NCBI GenBank assembly: GCA_035438585.1
Contig: DAORIO010000028.1
Coordinates: 1-7,236, forward strand
Direction of reading: 5' to 3'
Length of the DNA stretch: 7,236 nucleotides
From: DAORIO01 sp035438585
Lineage (GTDB): Bacteria > Patescibacteriota > Minisyncoccia > Phycocordibacterales > UBA9973
Below the pieces are notes generated by a model that worked only from the letters and a program-made list of their open reading frames with translations, made no database searches and was not told where the DNA came from. The stretch's first letter is position 1. Each line of letters opens with the position of its first letter. Both the position numbers and the translations under genes were made by a program. Positions 1 to 5,530 of the stretch are shown here, piece after piece.

Positions 1-2
1 AT

Positions 3-287
3 AATCTTTATAGAATTTTTTGGACTATAAATATAGTTTTTATTCTTGGTTATATCGCACTTAGTTATTTTACAGTTAGTAATATAATACAAAGGAAGCA
101 AATTGCAGTTAATATAGAAAATATAAGAGCTGATATTGGAACTCTTGAGTCAGAGTATTTTGCAAAAATGGCTTTAATTAGTGAAGGCAATAACGCAACT
201 TTTGGATACAGTGAACCAGAAAAAGTAAGTTTTGCTAAAATAAAATCCAGTAGCACAGTATCGCTCCTAAACGAAGATGGCATATAA
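3..287 (+). CDS. FtsL-like septal division protein (5' end outside window)
   Basis: The open frame enters from the left edge and ends at TAA 285-287, leaving 94 visible residues and no start codon. It has one hydrophobic segment at about visible residues 5-25 (from FWTINIVFIL to SYF), followed by a charged, helical, coiled-coil-like stretch at about 28-60 (QRKQ...ENIRADIGTLESEYFA) and a short polar tail. This single-pass bitopic layout, directly upstream of an FtsI-type transpeptidase, is typical of FtsL, which with FtsB/DivIC scaffolds the septal FtsW-FtsI synthase. FtsL sequences diverge strongly, so the call rests on topology and position rather than a motif. The last 11 nt overlap the start of ftsI, suggesting translational coupling. 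FtsB/DivIC-like is the main alternative. Confidence 0.7.
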   Translation, partial: NLYRIFWTINIVFILGYIALSYFTVSNIIQRKQIAVNIENIRADIGTLESEYFAKMALISEGNNATFGYSEPEKVSFAKIKSSSTVSLLNEDGI

Positions 288-1986
288 ATCTGTAACAAGA
301 ATCCAACTACTGTCTTTGTGTGTTGTGCTCGTTGGGGTTGTGATTATTGTGCGTATGGCACAACTTCAGATTGTTAAGGCGGAAGAGTTTAAAATGAGGG
401 CTGAGAGACAATATGTTCAGCCAAAAGATGGCTTATTTGAAAGGGGGAATATTTATTTTAATTCAAAAGATGGCGAAAAGTTTTTGGTTGCTGGAATGGA
501 GTCAGGATTTAAAGTCGTAGTAAATCAAAAAAAGATCGAAAGCCCTAACGAGGCATATGAAAAAATTGGTAGTTTTTTGAATTTAGATAAAGATACTTTT
601 ATACAAAAAGTAACTGGAGATGATCCATATGTTGTTTTAGAAGACAAAGTTTCAAAAGAGGTTTCTGATAAGATTTTATCTGCCAAGATTACAGGTGTAA
701 CCTTAGAGAGGTATAAATGGCGTACATATCCAGCAAAAAATATTTCATCTCAGGTTGTTGGTTTTGTTGGTTTTGATGGAAATGATGTTGTTGGTAGATA
801 TGGAATTGAAAAAGGTTTTGATGAAATTCTTTCTCGTGAATCAAAAGATGTTCATATAAATTTTTTTGCTGAGATTTTTATAAACATCAAAAAATATGTT
901 TTAGAAAACGGGGATGAAGAAGGAAACGTAAATCTAACCATAGAACCAAAAGTTTCTCAGGCATTTGAAAGTATTTTGAAGAGAACTCAAGAAAAATGGA
1001 ATTCTGAAATGGTAGGTGGAATTGTAATGAATCCAAAAACCGGAGAAATTTTGGCTATGGGAAATCTTCCAAATTTTGATCCAAATAGTTATTCTGATGT
1101 TGAAGATATTTCTGTGTTTAGAAATCAAAGTATTAGTGGAGTTTTTGAGCTTGGATCTGTGGTAAAACCGTTGGTAATGGCTTCGGCTATTGATGTTGGA
1201 GCTGTAAATTCTGATACTTATTATGATGACTTGGGAAAGGTGGAGGTTGGAGATAAAACAATTCACAACTTCGACAAACGAGGAAGAGGAAGGGTAAATA
1301 TGCAAGATGTTTTGGTTAATTCGTTGAACACAGGAATGGTTTATGCAGTACAGCATATGAAAAAAGAAGATTTCAAGAGTTACATGGAAAGTTTCGAGCT
1401 AAACAAAATAACAGGAATTGATCTGCCAAATGAAGAAAAAGGAAATCTAAACAACCTAAATAGTAAACGTGACGTCGAATATGCAACAGCATCTTTCGGG
1501 CAAGGAATTTCTATGACACCAATCGAGCTTGTAAGAGGTTTTTCTGTTTTTGCAAATGATGGGAAAATGGTAACACCAAGAGTTGTAAAAAATATTGAAT
1601 ACATCGATCCACTTCAAAAAGATGTTGAAAATAAAGTTACCTATTCTGAACAAATAATAAAACCAGAAACAGCTGAAACAATAACACGAATGCTAACGCA
1701 AGTCGTTGATGTTGGAATAAATACGGGTAAACATAAAATGGAGCATTATCGCATTGCAGCCAAAACTGGAACAGCCCAAATCCCAAATCCAACTGGTGGG
1801 TATTATGAAGATAGATATTTGCATTCACTCATCGGATATTATCCAGCGTATGATCCACAGTTTATTGTCTTGATGTATAACTATTACCCAAAAGGTGCGA
1901 GTTATGCGTCTGTGTCTTTGGCTGATCCATTTTTTGAAATGGCAAAGTATTTGTTGAATTATTACAACGTCCCACCAGACAGATAG
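277..1986 (+). CDS. ftsI: FtsI / PBP2-type peptidoglycan DD-transpeptidase
   Basis: This is a 569-aa class B penicillin-binding protein that cross-links peptidoglycan stem peptides at the septum. It has a short cytoplasmic tip, one membrane anchor (about residues 10-32, followed by the typical RMAQLQIV), a dimerisation region (about 45-200, with the degenerate ERGNIYFNSKDG motif), and a C-terminal transpeptidase domain (about 240-560). All three catalytic motifs are visible: SxxK as S294-V-V-K297 in GSVVKP, SxN as S349-L-N351, and KTG at 496-498 (AAKTGTAQ). Length is normal for FtsI. The ATG lies inside the end of the FtsL-like gene and has no Shine-Dalgarno sequence, so translation is probably coupled. 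The middle residue of SxN is Leu rather than the common Ser, and the nucleophile motif reads SVVK; both fit the consensus. Septal (FtsI) rather than elongation (PBP2) is favoured by the FtsL-like neighbour. Confidence 0.92.
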   Translation: MAYKSVTRIQLLSLCVVLVGVVIIVRMAQLQIVKAEEFKMRAERQYVQPKDGLFERGNIYFNSKDGEKFLVAGMESGFKVVVNQKKIESPNEAYEKIGSFLNLDKDTFIQKVTGDDPYVVLEDKVSKEVSDKILSAKITGVTLERYKWRTYPAKNISSQVVGFVGFDGNDVVGRYGIEKGFDEILSRESKDVHINFFAEIFINIKKYVLENGDEEGNVNLTIEPKVSQAFESILKRTQEKWNSEMVGGIVMNPKTGEILAMGNLPNFDPNSYSDVEDISVFRNQSISGVFELGSVVKPLVMASAIDVGAVNSDTYYDDLGKVEVGDKTIHNFDKRGRGRVNMQDVLVNSLNTGMVYAVQHMKKEDFKSYMESFELNKITGIDLPNEEKGNLNNLNSKRDVEYATASFGQGISMTPIELVRGFSVFANDGKMVTPRVVKNIEYIDPLQKDVENKVTYSEQIIKPETAETITRMLTQVVDVGINTGKHKMEHYRIAAKTGTAQIPNPTGGYYEDRYLHSLIGYYPAYDPQFIVLMYNYYPKGASYASVSLADPFFEMAKYLLNYYNVPPDR

Positions 1987-2448
1987 TTATTCGTGATGAT
2001 ATTTACCACCAGAAAGGTAGTTTGTTGCCCTATAACATTGCTCTACAAGTATTAGGCGCGCTAGTTCGTGCGGGAGTGTCATAGAACTTAAACGCAACAC
2101 AAGAGACGCTTTATTCAAAATACCTTTGTCGATTCCGTAAGCTCCACCAATTATAAAAAGTATTCTTTTTGGACCTTGGCTAAGTTGTCCGGCTATTATT
2201 TTTGCAAAGTCTGTGGTTGTAAAATCTTTACCATGCTCATCGAGAGCGATTATGTGGTCTCCGGGTTTTATTTTTGATATCAATTTTTCAGCTTCCTTTA
2301 TTTTACTTTTTTCTGGTGTGTCTTTACCTGATGGTTCAATAATTTCAAGAGACATAGAAAAAGGCGCAGTAATGCGTTTCTTGTATTCTGCTATTTGCTC
2401 GTCGTAAGTGGACTTTTTCTTGCCGATGGCGAGGATGTGGAGGTTCAT
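1987..2448 (-). CDS. rlmH: 23S rRNA (pseudouridine-1915-N3)-methyltransferase RlmH
   Basis: This 153-aa SPOUT methyltransferase matches the RlmH/YbeA family in length and motifs. Known role: SAM-dependent N3-methylation of pseudouridine 1915 in helix 69 of 23S rRNA, on assembled 70S ribosomes. Visible signatures are LDEHGK (69-74), the trefoil-knot SAM site FIIGGAYG (98-105), SSMTLPHELAR (121-131), EQCYRA (136-141) and the terminal YHH (150-152), which helps target rRNA in the family. The start is the ATG at 2446-2448, with MNLHILAIGK typical of the family. A TATAAT -10 sits 6 nt upstream, predicting a leaderless mRNA. Its stop codon begins at the base right after the ftsI stop, with no terminator between these convergent genes. 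Confidence 0.96.
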   Translation of the reverse strand: MNLHILAIGKKKSTYDEQIAEYKKRITAPFSMSLEIIEPSGKDTPEKSKIKEAEKLISKIKPGDHIIALDEHGKDFTTTDFAKIIAGQLSQGPKRILFIIGGAYGIDKGILNKASLVLRLSSMTLPHELARLILVEQCYRATNYLSGGKYHHE

Positions 2449-2454
2449 GGATTC

Positions 2455-2460
2455 ATTATA
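2455..2460 (-). promoter_or_regulatory. -10 element of rlmH, leaderless arrangement
   Basis: A perfect TATAAT on the minus strand lies exactly 6 nt before the rlmH ATG. Transcription starting about 7 nt after the -10 would begin at the A of the ATG. No good -35 is visible at 16-18 bp (CTTTTA at 17 bp). That position falls at the U-tract and stem boundary of the upstream gene's terminator, so the two signals are packed back to back. Confidence 0.6.
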
Positions 2461-2470
2461 TATGTAGATG

Positions 2471-2508
2471 TATAAAATAAAAGCACCGAAGGTTTGGTCT
2501 CAGTGCTT
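2471..2508 (-). terminator. Rho-independent terminator of the 72-aa membrane protein gene
   Basis: Read on the minus strand, AAGCACTGAG pairs with CTTCGGTGCTT-side bases to form a stem of about 10 bp (two G-T wobbles) with loop ACCAAACC, then the T-rich tail TTATTTTATA. It lies 15 nt beyond the stop of the gene ending at 2523 and separates it from rlmH. Confidence 0.75.
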
Positions 2509-2522
2509 ATTTAGGATTTGTG

Positions 2523-2741
2523 TTAATTAAAAATTTTATTTAATGTTTCCAGTCCAAACTTTCCAATAAGCTGTATTATCACGAGCGCAATAGATAGTTG
2601 GAGTGCTAAAGAAAACGAGATATTTTCAATCGTTATTCCTGTGATTGGAAATTTGGTAATGATTAAATTCCATGTAAAATATTCAGCTCCAGCAAGCATT
2701 AATACCAATAAGGTCATGTAAAGGATATTTTTTAGTGCCAT
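2523..2741 (-). CDS. Small two-helix membrane protein, function unknown
   Basis: This 72-aa protein is not recognised. It has a short basic N-terminus (MALKN), a first hydrophobic helix at about residues 6-28, a linker rich in Ile and Thr (about 29-42), a second helix at about 43-63 and a short amphipathic tail (GLETLNKIFN). It has no Cys/His metal motif and no catalytic signature. It is an independent transcription unit, with a near-consensus promoter upstream (2767-2795) and its own hairpin terminator. That argues for a real, expressed gene despite its size. The ATG at 2739-2741 has no Shine-Dalgarno sequence; the predicted leader is about 19 nt and A/T-rich. A holin-like or stress-related membrane peptide is conceivable, but nothing in the sequence shows it. 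Confidence 0.75.
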   Translation of the reverse strand: MALKNILYMTLLVLMLAGAEYFTWNLIITKFPITGITIENISFSLALQLSIALVIIQLIGKFGLETLNKIFN

Positions 2742-2766
2742 GTCGTTATAATTTTAGATTTAATTA

Positions 2767-2795
2767 ATTATAAAGCATAAATATAATTAAGTCAA
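2767..2795 (-). promoter_or_regulatory. Near-consensus sigma70-type promoter of the 72-aa gene
   Basis: On the minus strand, TTGACT (2790-2795), a 17-bp spacer and TATAAT (2767-2772) form an almost perfect housekeeping promoter. The -10 ends 25 nt before the ATG. The hexamers and spacing are identical to those of the promoter at 4114-4142. Confidence 0.85.
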
Positions 2796-2802
2796 ATATA
2801 GT

Positions 2803-2831
2803 TTGCAAATATGCCATTTTTCGATTATCCT
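2803..2831 (+). promoter_or_regulatory. Probable tRNA-Glu promoter
   Basis: TTGCAA (2803-2808), a 17-bp spacer and TATCCT (2826-2831) match the consensus 4/6 and 4/6. The predicted start falls a few bases before the mature tRNA 5' end at 2842. It diverges from the 72-aa gene promoter. The same TATCCT -10 occurs in the predicted cold-shock gene promoter. Confidence 0.5.
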
Positions 2832-2841
2832 TCTACTTATT

Positions 2842-2913
2842 GGCCCTATCGTCTAACGGTTAGGACGGAGCCTTCTCAAGGCTTAAATCAGAGTTCGATT
2901 CTCTGTAGGGTCA
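2842..2913 (+). tRNA. tRNA-Glu (anticodon CTC)
   Basis: The cloverleaf folds by eye. The acceptor GGCCCTA pairs with TAGGGTC (one G-T) and the discriminator is A2913. The D arm is GTCT/GGAC. The anticodon stem is GAGCC/GGCTT with loop TTCTCAA, placing anticodon CTC at 2875-2877 (reads GAG, Glu). The T arm is CAGAG/CTCTG with loop TTCGATT. The mature form is 72 nt. CCA is not encoded (the discriminator is followed by CAA), so a CCA-adding enzyme is needed. A CTC isoacceptor alongside the usual TTC species is expected to be a second tRNA-Glu, elsewhere in the genome. Confidence 0.95.
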
Positions 2914-2922
2914 CAATAGAGA

Positions 2923-2953
2923 GAACTAGTTCGAGCACCCGACAAGGGTGCTT
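2923..2953 (+). other. Palindrome plus strong hairpin downstream of tRNA-Glu
   Basis: A perfect 10-bp palindrome GAACTAGTTC (2923-2932) abuts a hairpin of GAGCACCC (2933-2940), loop GACAA and GGGTGCTT (2946-2953). The hairpin stem is 8 bp with one terminal wobble. It is well placed to end or trim the tRNA transcript, but the bases after it (CATAAAAAAT) are A-rich and not a U-tract. It is therefore either a weak terminator or a processing or 3'-end protection hairpin. Confidence 0.5.
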
Positions 2954-2954
2954 C

Positions 2955-2985
2955 ATAAAAAATAGCCCAACTAAAGCAGGGCCAT
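2955..2985 (-). terminator. Rho-independent terminator of the 119-aa gene
   Basis: On the minus strand, ATGGCCC (2985-2979) pairs with GGGCTAT (2968-2962), 7 bp with one G-T, around a 10-nt loop TGCTTTAGTT. A T-run follows at 2961-2956. It lies about 20 nt past the stop of the gene ending at 3007. The plus strand has an A-C mismatch and no T-run, so the signal is directional. Confidence 0.7.
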
Positions 2986-3006
2986 TGAACAATGTAAATA
3001 GAATCA

Positions 3007-3366
3007 TTAAGATATGTTGTCATGTTCAAAACCAAAAAACATAAGATCTAAAGAAATCGACCTTATTCTTGAATTTTTTTCTATCCACTGATGAAAAACT
3101 TTTCTATGTACATCTGGAATTTCTTTAGCTAAATCACCTAAAGTCTCGTCATTCCACATTGGGTCAGAAAAGTTCCAATTTGATTTAGTTATTAATTCTT
3201 TGTAGCGTAAGGCGTACTTTTTGTAAGACGGATCATCCTTATAATCTTGTATGGCGAACCAAAGCACATTAAGATCTTTTCGGTTGTCTTCTAAAAAATC
3301 CCTAAGTTCATCTTTTGCGGATTGAAGCTCAGACAACAATTTACCAATTTGATATCTATTTTCCAT
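3007..3366 (-). CDS. Orphan 119-aa soluble protein, function unknown
   Basis: I do not recognise this protein. It has no signal peptide, membrane helix or Cys cluster. The N-terminal third (about residues 5-45, ENRYQIGKLLSELQ... to WFAIQDYKDD) looks helical and charged. The middle is rich in Tyr, Lys and Trp (SYKKYALRYKELITKSNWNF), and the C-terminal half contains an acidic segment and an aromatic patch (LDLMFFGFEHD). Trp residues are frequent for its size. It has a clear promoter (3391-3418) and a matching terminator, so it is a stand-alone gene. The ATG at 3364-3366 has no Shine-Dalgarno sequence and is preceded by an A-run. Its neighbours give no functional hint. Confidence 0.7.
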   Translation of the reverse strand: MENRYQIGKLLSELQSAKDELRDFLEDNRKDLNVLWFAIQDYKDDPSYKKYALRYKELITKSNWNFSDPMWNDETLGDLAKEIPDVHRKVFHQWIEKNSRIRSISLDLMFFGFEHDNIS

Positions 3367-3390
3367 TTTTTTGTTAATTTGTTTAGCTTC

Positions 3391-3418
3391 TTTATATCAT
3401 ATATATCTATTTTGTAAA
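3391..3418 (-). promoter_or_regulatory. Promoter of the 119-aa orphan gene
   Basis: On the minus strand, TTTACA (3413-3418), a 16-bp spacer and TATAAA (3391-3396) match the consensus 5/6 and 5/6. The -10 ends 24 nt before the ATG, giving a leader of about 18 nt that is A-rich and lacks a Shine-Dalgarno sequence. Confidence 0.7.
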
Positions 3419-3431
3419 GTGTTTACTCTAC

Positions 3432-3451
3432 TCTCGAGAAGGGTCGTAATA
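3432..3451. repeat. Direct repeat copy 1 (TCTCGAGAAGG core)
   Basis: This 20-nt unit starts with the 8-bp palindrome TCTCGAGA. It is 17/20 identical to a second copy exactly 75 bp away, including 11 identical bases in a row. It lies in the 232-bp spacer between the 119-aa and 162-aa genes, just upstream of the 119-aa gene's promoter. Confidence 0.6.
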
Positions 3452-3506
3452 ATATAATATAACTATCAGAAATAACCTTGCAGGGTAAGGAATCCTAAGG
3501 GTTCTA

Positions 3507-3526
3507 TCTCGAGAAGGCTCACAATA
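3507..3526. repeat. Direct repeat copy 2 (TCTCGAGAAGG core)
   Basis: Second copy of the unit at 3432-3451, differing at positions 12, 15 and 16 (G/C, G/A, T/C). Between the copies is a segment (3475-3503) with short complementary runs, AACCTT...AAGGGTT and AGGA-A-TCCT, that could fold. No coding frame or RNA family is recognisable in it. Confidence 0.6.
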
Positions 3527-3540
3527 CAAAAGTGCTTATT

Positions 3541-3578
3541 GTAAATAAAAAAACCGCTCCGAAATTCGGGACGGTTTT
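3541..3578 (-). terminator. Strong terminator of the 162-aa membrane protein gene
   Basis: The outer stem AAAACCG/CGGTTTT (3550-3556 with 3572-3578) continues, after a C-A mismatch and a T-G pair, into CCGAA/TTCGG. On the minus strand it is followed by a T-rich tail (TTT then ATTTAC). It lies about 20 nt beyond the gene's stop at 3599. The plus-strand side ends TTTTGCG, so any plus-strand activity would be weak. Confidence 0.8.
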
Positions 3579-3598
3579 GCGATTAAGGTGCTTTGTTT

Positions 3599-4087
3599 TT
3601 ATGGCTTGAATTCTTTTCTTCCTTTCTCGTGAGCTTTTGCTATTACCAGGCTGGCAATGAGCATAAGGCCTAAGTAAAGAAGATTGAGCCAAATATGATC
3701 AATCACAATTCCAAACAATGGTACTGCTGTAAGGGATATAATCAACGTGACAATTGATAAACATACAGTGATAAGTGTAATACATAGGATTTCTGTAAAC
3801 ACTGCACCATTTTCATTGTAACGATATCCATCTTTTATACAGTGATATCCGGAAATGATGGGACCTGCGCCAAACATTGTTAATGCAATGACAAGCATAA
3901 AGATCGAGTTTCCAGTTTTCATTATTTCTGATTCATAAGCTGGATTAAAATCGGGGAACACAACAGTGTACATGTAGGCAGCTCCTGTTAAAAACAGGAT
4001 ATTGCCGGCAAGATAGAGGATGCTGATGAGTATTACTCGTGCAGCTTCAACGGCATTGTTAAGGAATTTTGAGATTTGTAGAGTCAT
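3599..4087 (-). CDS. Four-helix integral membrane protein, function unknown
   Basis: This 162-aa protein is not recognised. It has four hydrophobic helices at about residues 17-42, 60-80, 98-122 and 128-150. A polar extracellular-type loop lies between helices 1 and 2 (FPDFNPAYESEIMKTG), and a loop between 2 and 3 carries YHCIKDGYRYNENG. The C-terminus is basic (KAHEKGRKEFKP), which places it in the cytoplasm by the positive-inside rule. No transporter or enzyme motif is visible. It has a near-consensus promoter (4114-4142) divergent from that of trhO, and its own terminator. The ATG at 4085-4087 has no Shine-Dalgarno sequence and follows a leader of about 20 nt. Confidence 0.8.
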   Translation of the reverse strand: MTLQISKFLNNAVEAARVILISILYLAGNILFLTGAAYMYTVVFPDFNPAYESEIMKTGNSIFMLVIALTMFGAGPIISGYHCIKDGYRYNENGAVFTEILCITLITVCLSIVTLIISLTAVPLFGIVIDHIWLNLLYLGLMLIASLVIAKAHEKGRKEFKP

Positions 4088-4113
4088 GTTTTTAAAGGTT
4101 TTAGTTCTTTGTA

Positions 4114-4142
4114 ATTATATCACTAAAATATATAAAAGTCAA
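4114..4142 (-). promoter_or_regulatory. Near-consensus sigma70-type promoter of the 162-aa gene
   Basis: On the minus strand, TTGACT (4137-4142), a 17-bp spacer and TATAAT (4114-4119) lie 26 nt before the ATG. The -35 is only 10 bp from the divergent trhO -35, so the two promoters share one short control region. Confidence 0.88.
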
Positions 4143-4152
4143 GCAATGGTTA

Positions 4153-4181
4153 TTGAAAAAAAGCCTGATAATTGCTAGTAT
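4153..4181 (+). promoter_or_regulatory. trhO promoter, leaderless arrangement with extended -10
   Basis: TTGAAA (4153-4158), a 17-bp spacer and TAGTAT (4176-4181) are seen, with TGC directly before the -10 (extended -10). The hexamer ends exactly 6 nt before the GTG start codon at 4188, so the predicted transcript begins at or next to the start codon. This supports the GTG as the true start. Confidence 0.75.
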
Positions 4182-4187
4182 TTTAGG

Positions 4188-5219
4188 GTGAAAATTTTAG
4201 CAAACAAAAAAAGTCCAGAAGAATTGAAAGCGGAGATTGAAAATGAAAATTTTAGACGCAAAACTCTTTCTTTCTACAAATACGTAAAAATCGCAAATCC
4301 AAAAGAAATGCGGGATTTTTTGTTTGCTAAATTTGATGAACTAAATTGCAAAGGCCGAATCTACGTGGCACACGAAGGTATCAATGCCCAGATGAATGTG
4401 CCAGAGCAAAATTTTGAATCTTTTGATAAATTTATAAAATCAATAAAAGAATTTTCTGATATACCTTATAAGATTGCAGTTGAAGAAAAAGGTAAATCAT
4501 CTTTTTTGAAACTGAAGATTAAGGTTCGAGAAAAGATTGTCGCTGATGGACTTGATGATAAAACTTTTGATCCGGCAAATACTGGTGCTTATGTTACCGC
4601 CGAAGAAATGAACGACGCAATTGAAAAAGGTAAAACCGTCATTGATATGCGAAATCTTTATGAAGCTGAAATCGGTCATTTTGAAAAAGCGAAAATTATG
4701 CCAGTTTCAACTTTCAAAGAACAGCTTGCTGTTGTCGAAGATATGTTTAAAGACAAGAAAGATGAAGAAGTTATTTTGTATTGCACTGGAGGTATTAGAT
4801 GCGAAAAGGCGAGCGCTTGGATGAAGCACAAAGGTTTCCAAAATGTAAAACATGTAAAAGGTGGAGTGATTGATTATGCACATCAAGTAAAAGATAAAGG
4901 TTTACCAAATAAGTTTAAAGGCAAGAACTTCGTATTTGATGAAAGAATGGGAGAAAAGATCGGGGATGAAATAATTGCTAAATGTCATATCTGTCGCGAG
5001 ACACCGTGTGACGATCATATAAATTGTAAAAACGATGCATGTCACGCTCTGCTTATTGCTTGCCCAAAATGTTTAGAAAAATACGAAGGATTTTGTTCGG
5101 CTAAATGCAAACTTACAAGTAAGCTACCGTATAAAATAAATAGATTTTTATCACAAGGTTTTTCTAAAAATAAGGTTAAAAATTTCGCTAAAAAATATTA
5201 TTCAAATAAGGTTCATTAA
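4188..5219 (+). CDS. trhO: tRNA uridine(34) hydroxylase TrhO (rhodanese family)
   Basis: This 343-aa protein matches TrhO/YceA in length and layout. The family carries out oxygen-dependent hydroxylation of U34 in tRNA, the first step to 5-alkoxyuridine wobble bases. An N-terminal ferredoxin-like domain (about 28-115, with GRIYVAHEGINAQMN at 56-70) is followed by a rhodanese domain (about 140-235). That domain has VIDMRNLYEAEIGHF and the active-site loop C199-TGGIR-C205, with C199 as the catalytic position. A Cys-rich tail (CHIC 266-269, C274, C280, C285, CPKC 292-295, C303, C307) probably binds metal. The GTG start is favoured because the promoter -10 ends 6 nt before it and the N-terminus fits the family. 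A PhnA-like gene follows after 4 nt. The modified tRNAs decode NNU/NNA/NNG boxes, linking it to translation. Confidence 0.95.
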   Translation: MKILANKKSPEELKAEIENENFRRKTLSFYKYVKIANPKEMRDFLFAKFDELNCKGRIYVAHEGINAQMNVPEQNFESFDKFIKSIKEFSDIPYKIAVEEKGKSSFLKLKIKVREKIVADGLDDKTFDPANTGAYVTAEEMNDAIEKGKTVIDMRNLYEAEIGHFEKAKIMPVSTFKEQLAVVEDMFKDKKDEEVILYCTGGIRCEKASAWMKHKGFQNVKHVKGGVIDYAHQVKDKGLPNKFKGKNFVFDERMGEKIGDEIIAKCHICRETPCDDHINCKNDACHALLIACPKCLEKYEGFCSAKCKLTSKLPYKINRFLSQGFSKNKVKNFAKKYYSNKVH

Positions 5220-5223
5220 ATAT

Positions 5224-5466
5224 ATGGAAAATGAAGAAGATGACGATGTTGTAGAAACAAGAGATAGTAACGGAGCTTTACTTGCAGACGGAGATACTGT
5301 TGTGATTATCAAGGATCTAAAATTGAAAGGAAGTTCTGCTGTTTTGAAACAAGGAACGGTTGTAAAAAATATTCGATTAACAGGGGATGAAGAATTGATA
5401 GAGTGTCGTGTCGATAGTATGAAAGGAATTATGCTTCGAACAGAATTTGTAAAGAAAAAAGTATAA
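5224..5466 (+). CDS. PhnA/YjdM-type domain protein lacking the zinc ribbon
   Basis: This 80-aa protein is dominated by the PhnA (YjdM) C-terminal domain: RDSNGALLADGDTV (13-26), IIKDLKLKGSS (28-38), LKQGTVVKNIRL (41-52) and a closing TEFVKK. The family's usual length is about 110 aa, with an N-terminal CxxC...CxxC zinc ribbon. Here that ribbon is replaced by a short acidic leader, MENEEDDDVVE. No in-frame upstream start or Cys codons could restore it, because the upstream frame lies inside the end of trhO. The old name 'alkylphosphonate utilisation' is misleading: E. coli PhnA/YjdM is not required for phosphonate use, and its role is unclear. The gene lies 4 nt after the trhO stop and is probably co-transcribed. 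It could be a short-form family member or a reduced copy; the intact domain argues against a pseudogene. Confidence 0.85.
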   Translation: MENEEDDDVVETRDSNGALLADGDTVVIIKDLKLKGSSAVLKQGTVVKNIRLTGDEELIECRVDSMKGIMLRTEFVKKKV

Positions 5467-5494
5467 TTGGGGATATAATAATATTTTATATAGT
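5467..5494 (+). promoter_or_regulatory. Possible promoter for the 20-aa ORF
   Basis: TTGGGG (5467-5472), a 16-bp spacer and TATAGT (5489-5494) are seen. Perfect TATAAT hexamers also occur at 5462, 5474 and 5494 in this very AT-rich spacer, without good -35 partners. The region probably drives separate transcription of the microprotein, but the exact element cannot be chosen by eye, and AT-rich chance matches are likely. Confidence 0.35.
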
Positions 5495-5530
5495 ATAATT
5501 TTATTATTAAAAGTATATAAAAATATTTAT

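Noticed and set aside
1051..1330. FtsI-like protein as a defective transpeptidase because of unusual SVVK and SLN motifs
   Set aside because: Both fit the SxxK and SxN consensus, and KTG is intact, so activity is expected.
934..1828. Several minus-strand open frames of 63-140 codons opposite ftsI
   Set aside because: They lie inside a complete, motif-rich ftsI, have low-complexity translations and no promoter, so they are shadows of the coding strand.
277..1986. Alternative genetic code with TGA read as Gly
   Set aside because: All recognised genes read cleanly with TGA as stop, and glycine is encoded by GGN.
2811..3044. Plus-strand 77-codon open frame
   Set aside because: It runs through the tRNA-Glu, a hairpin and a minus-strand terminator, so it cannot be a real gene.
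3432..3526. T-box riboswitch or degenerate tRNA, because GAGCCTTCTC on the minus strand matches the tRNA-Glu anticodon arm
   Set aside because: A 10-base match between a tRNA and a 7-kb window is expected about once by chance. There is no T-box consensus, no acceptor pairing and no cloverleaf.
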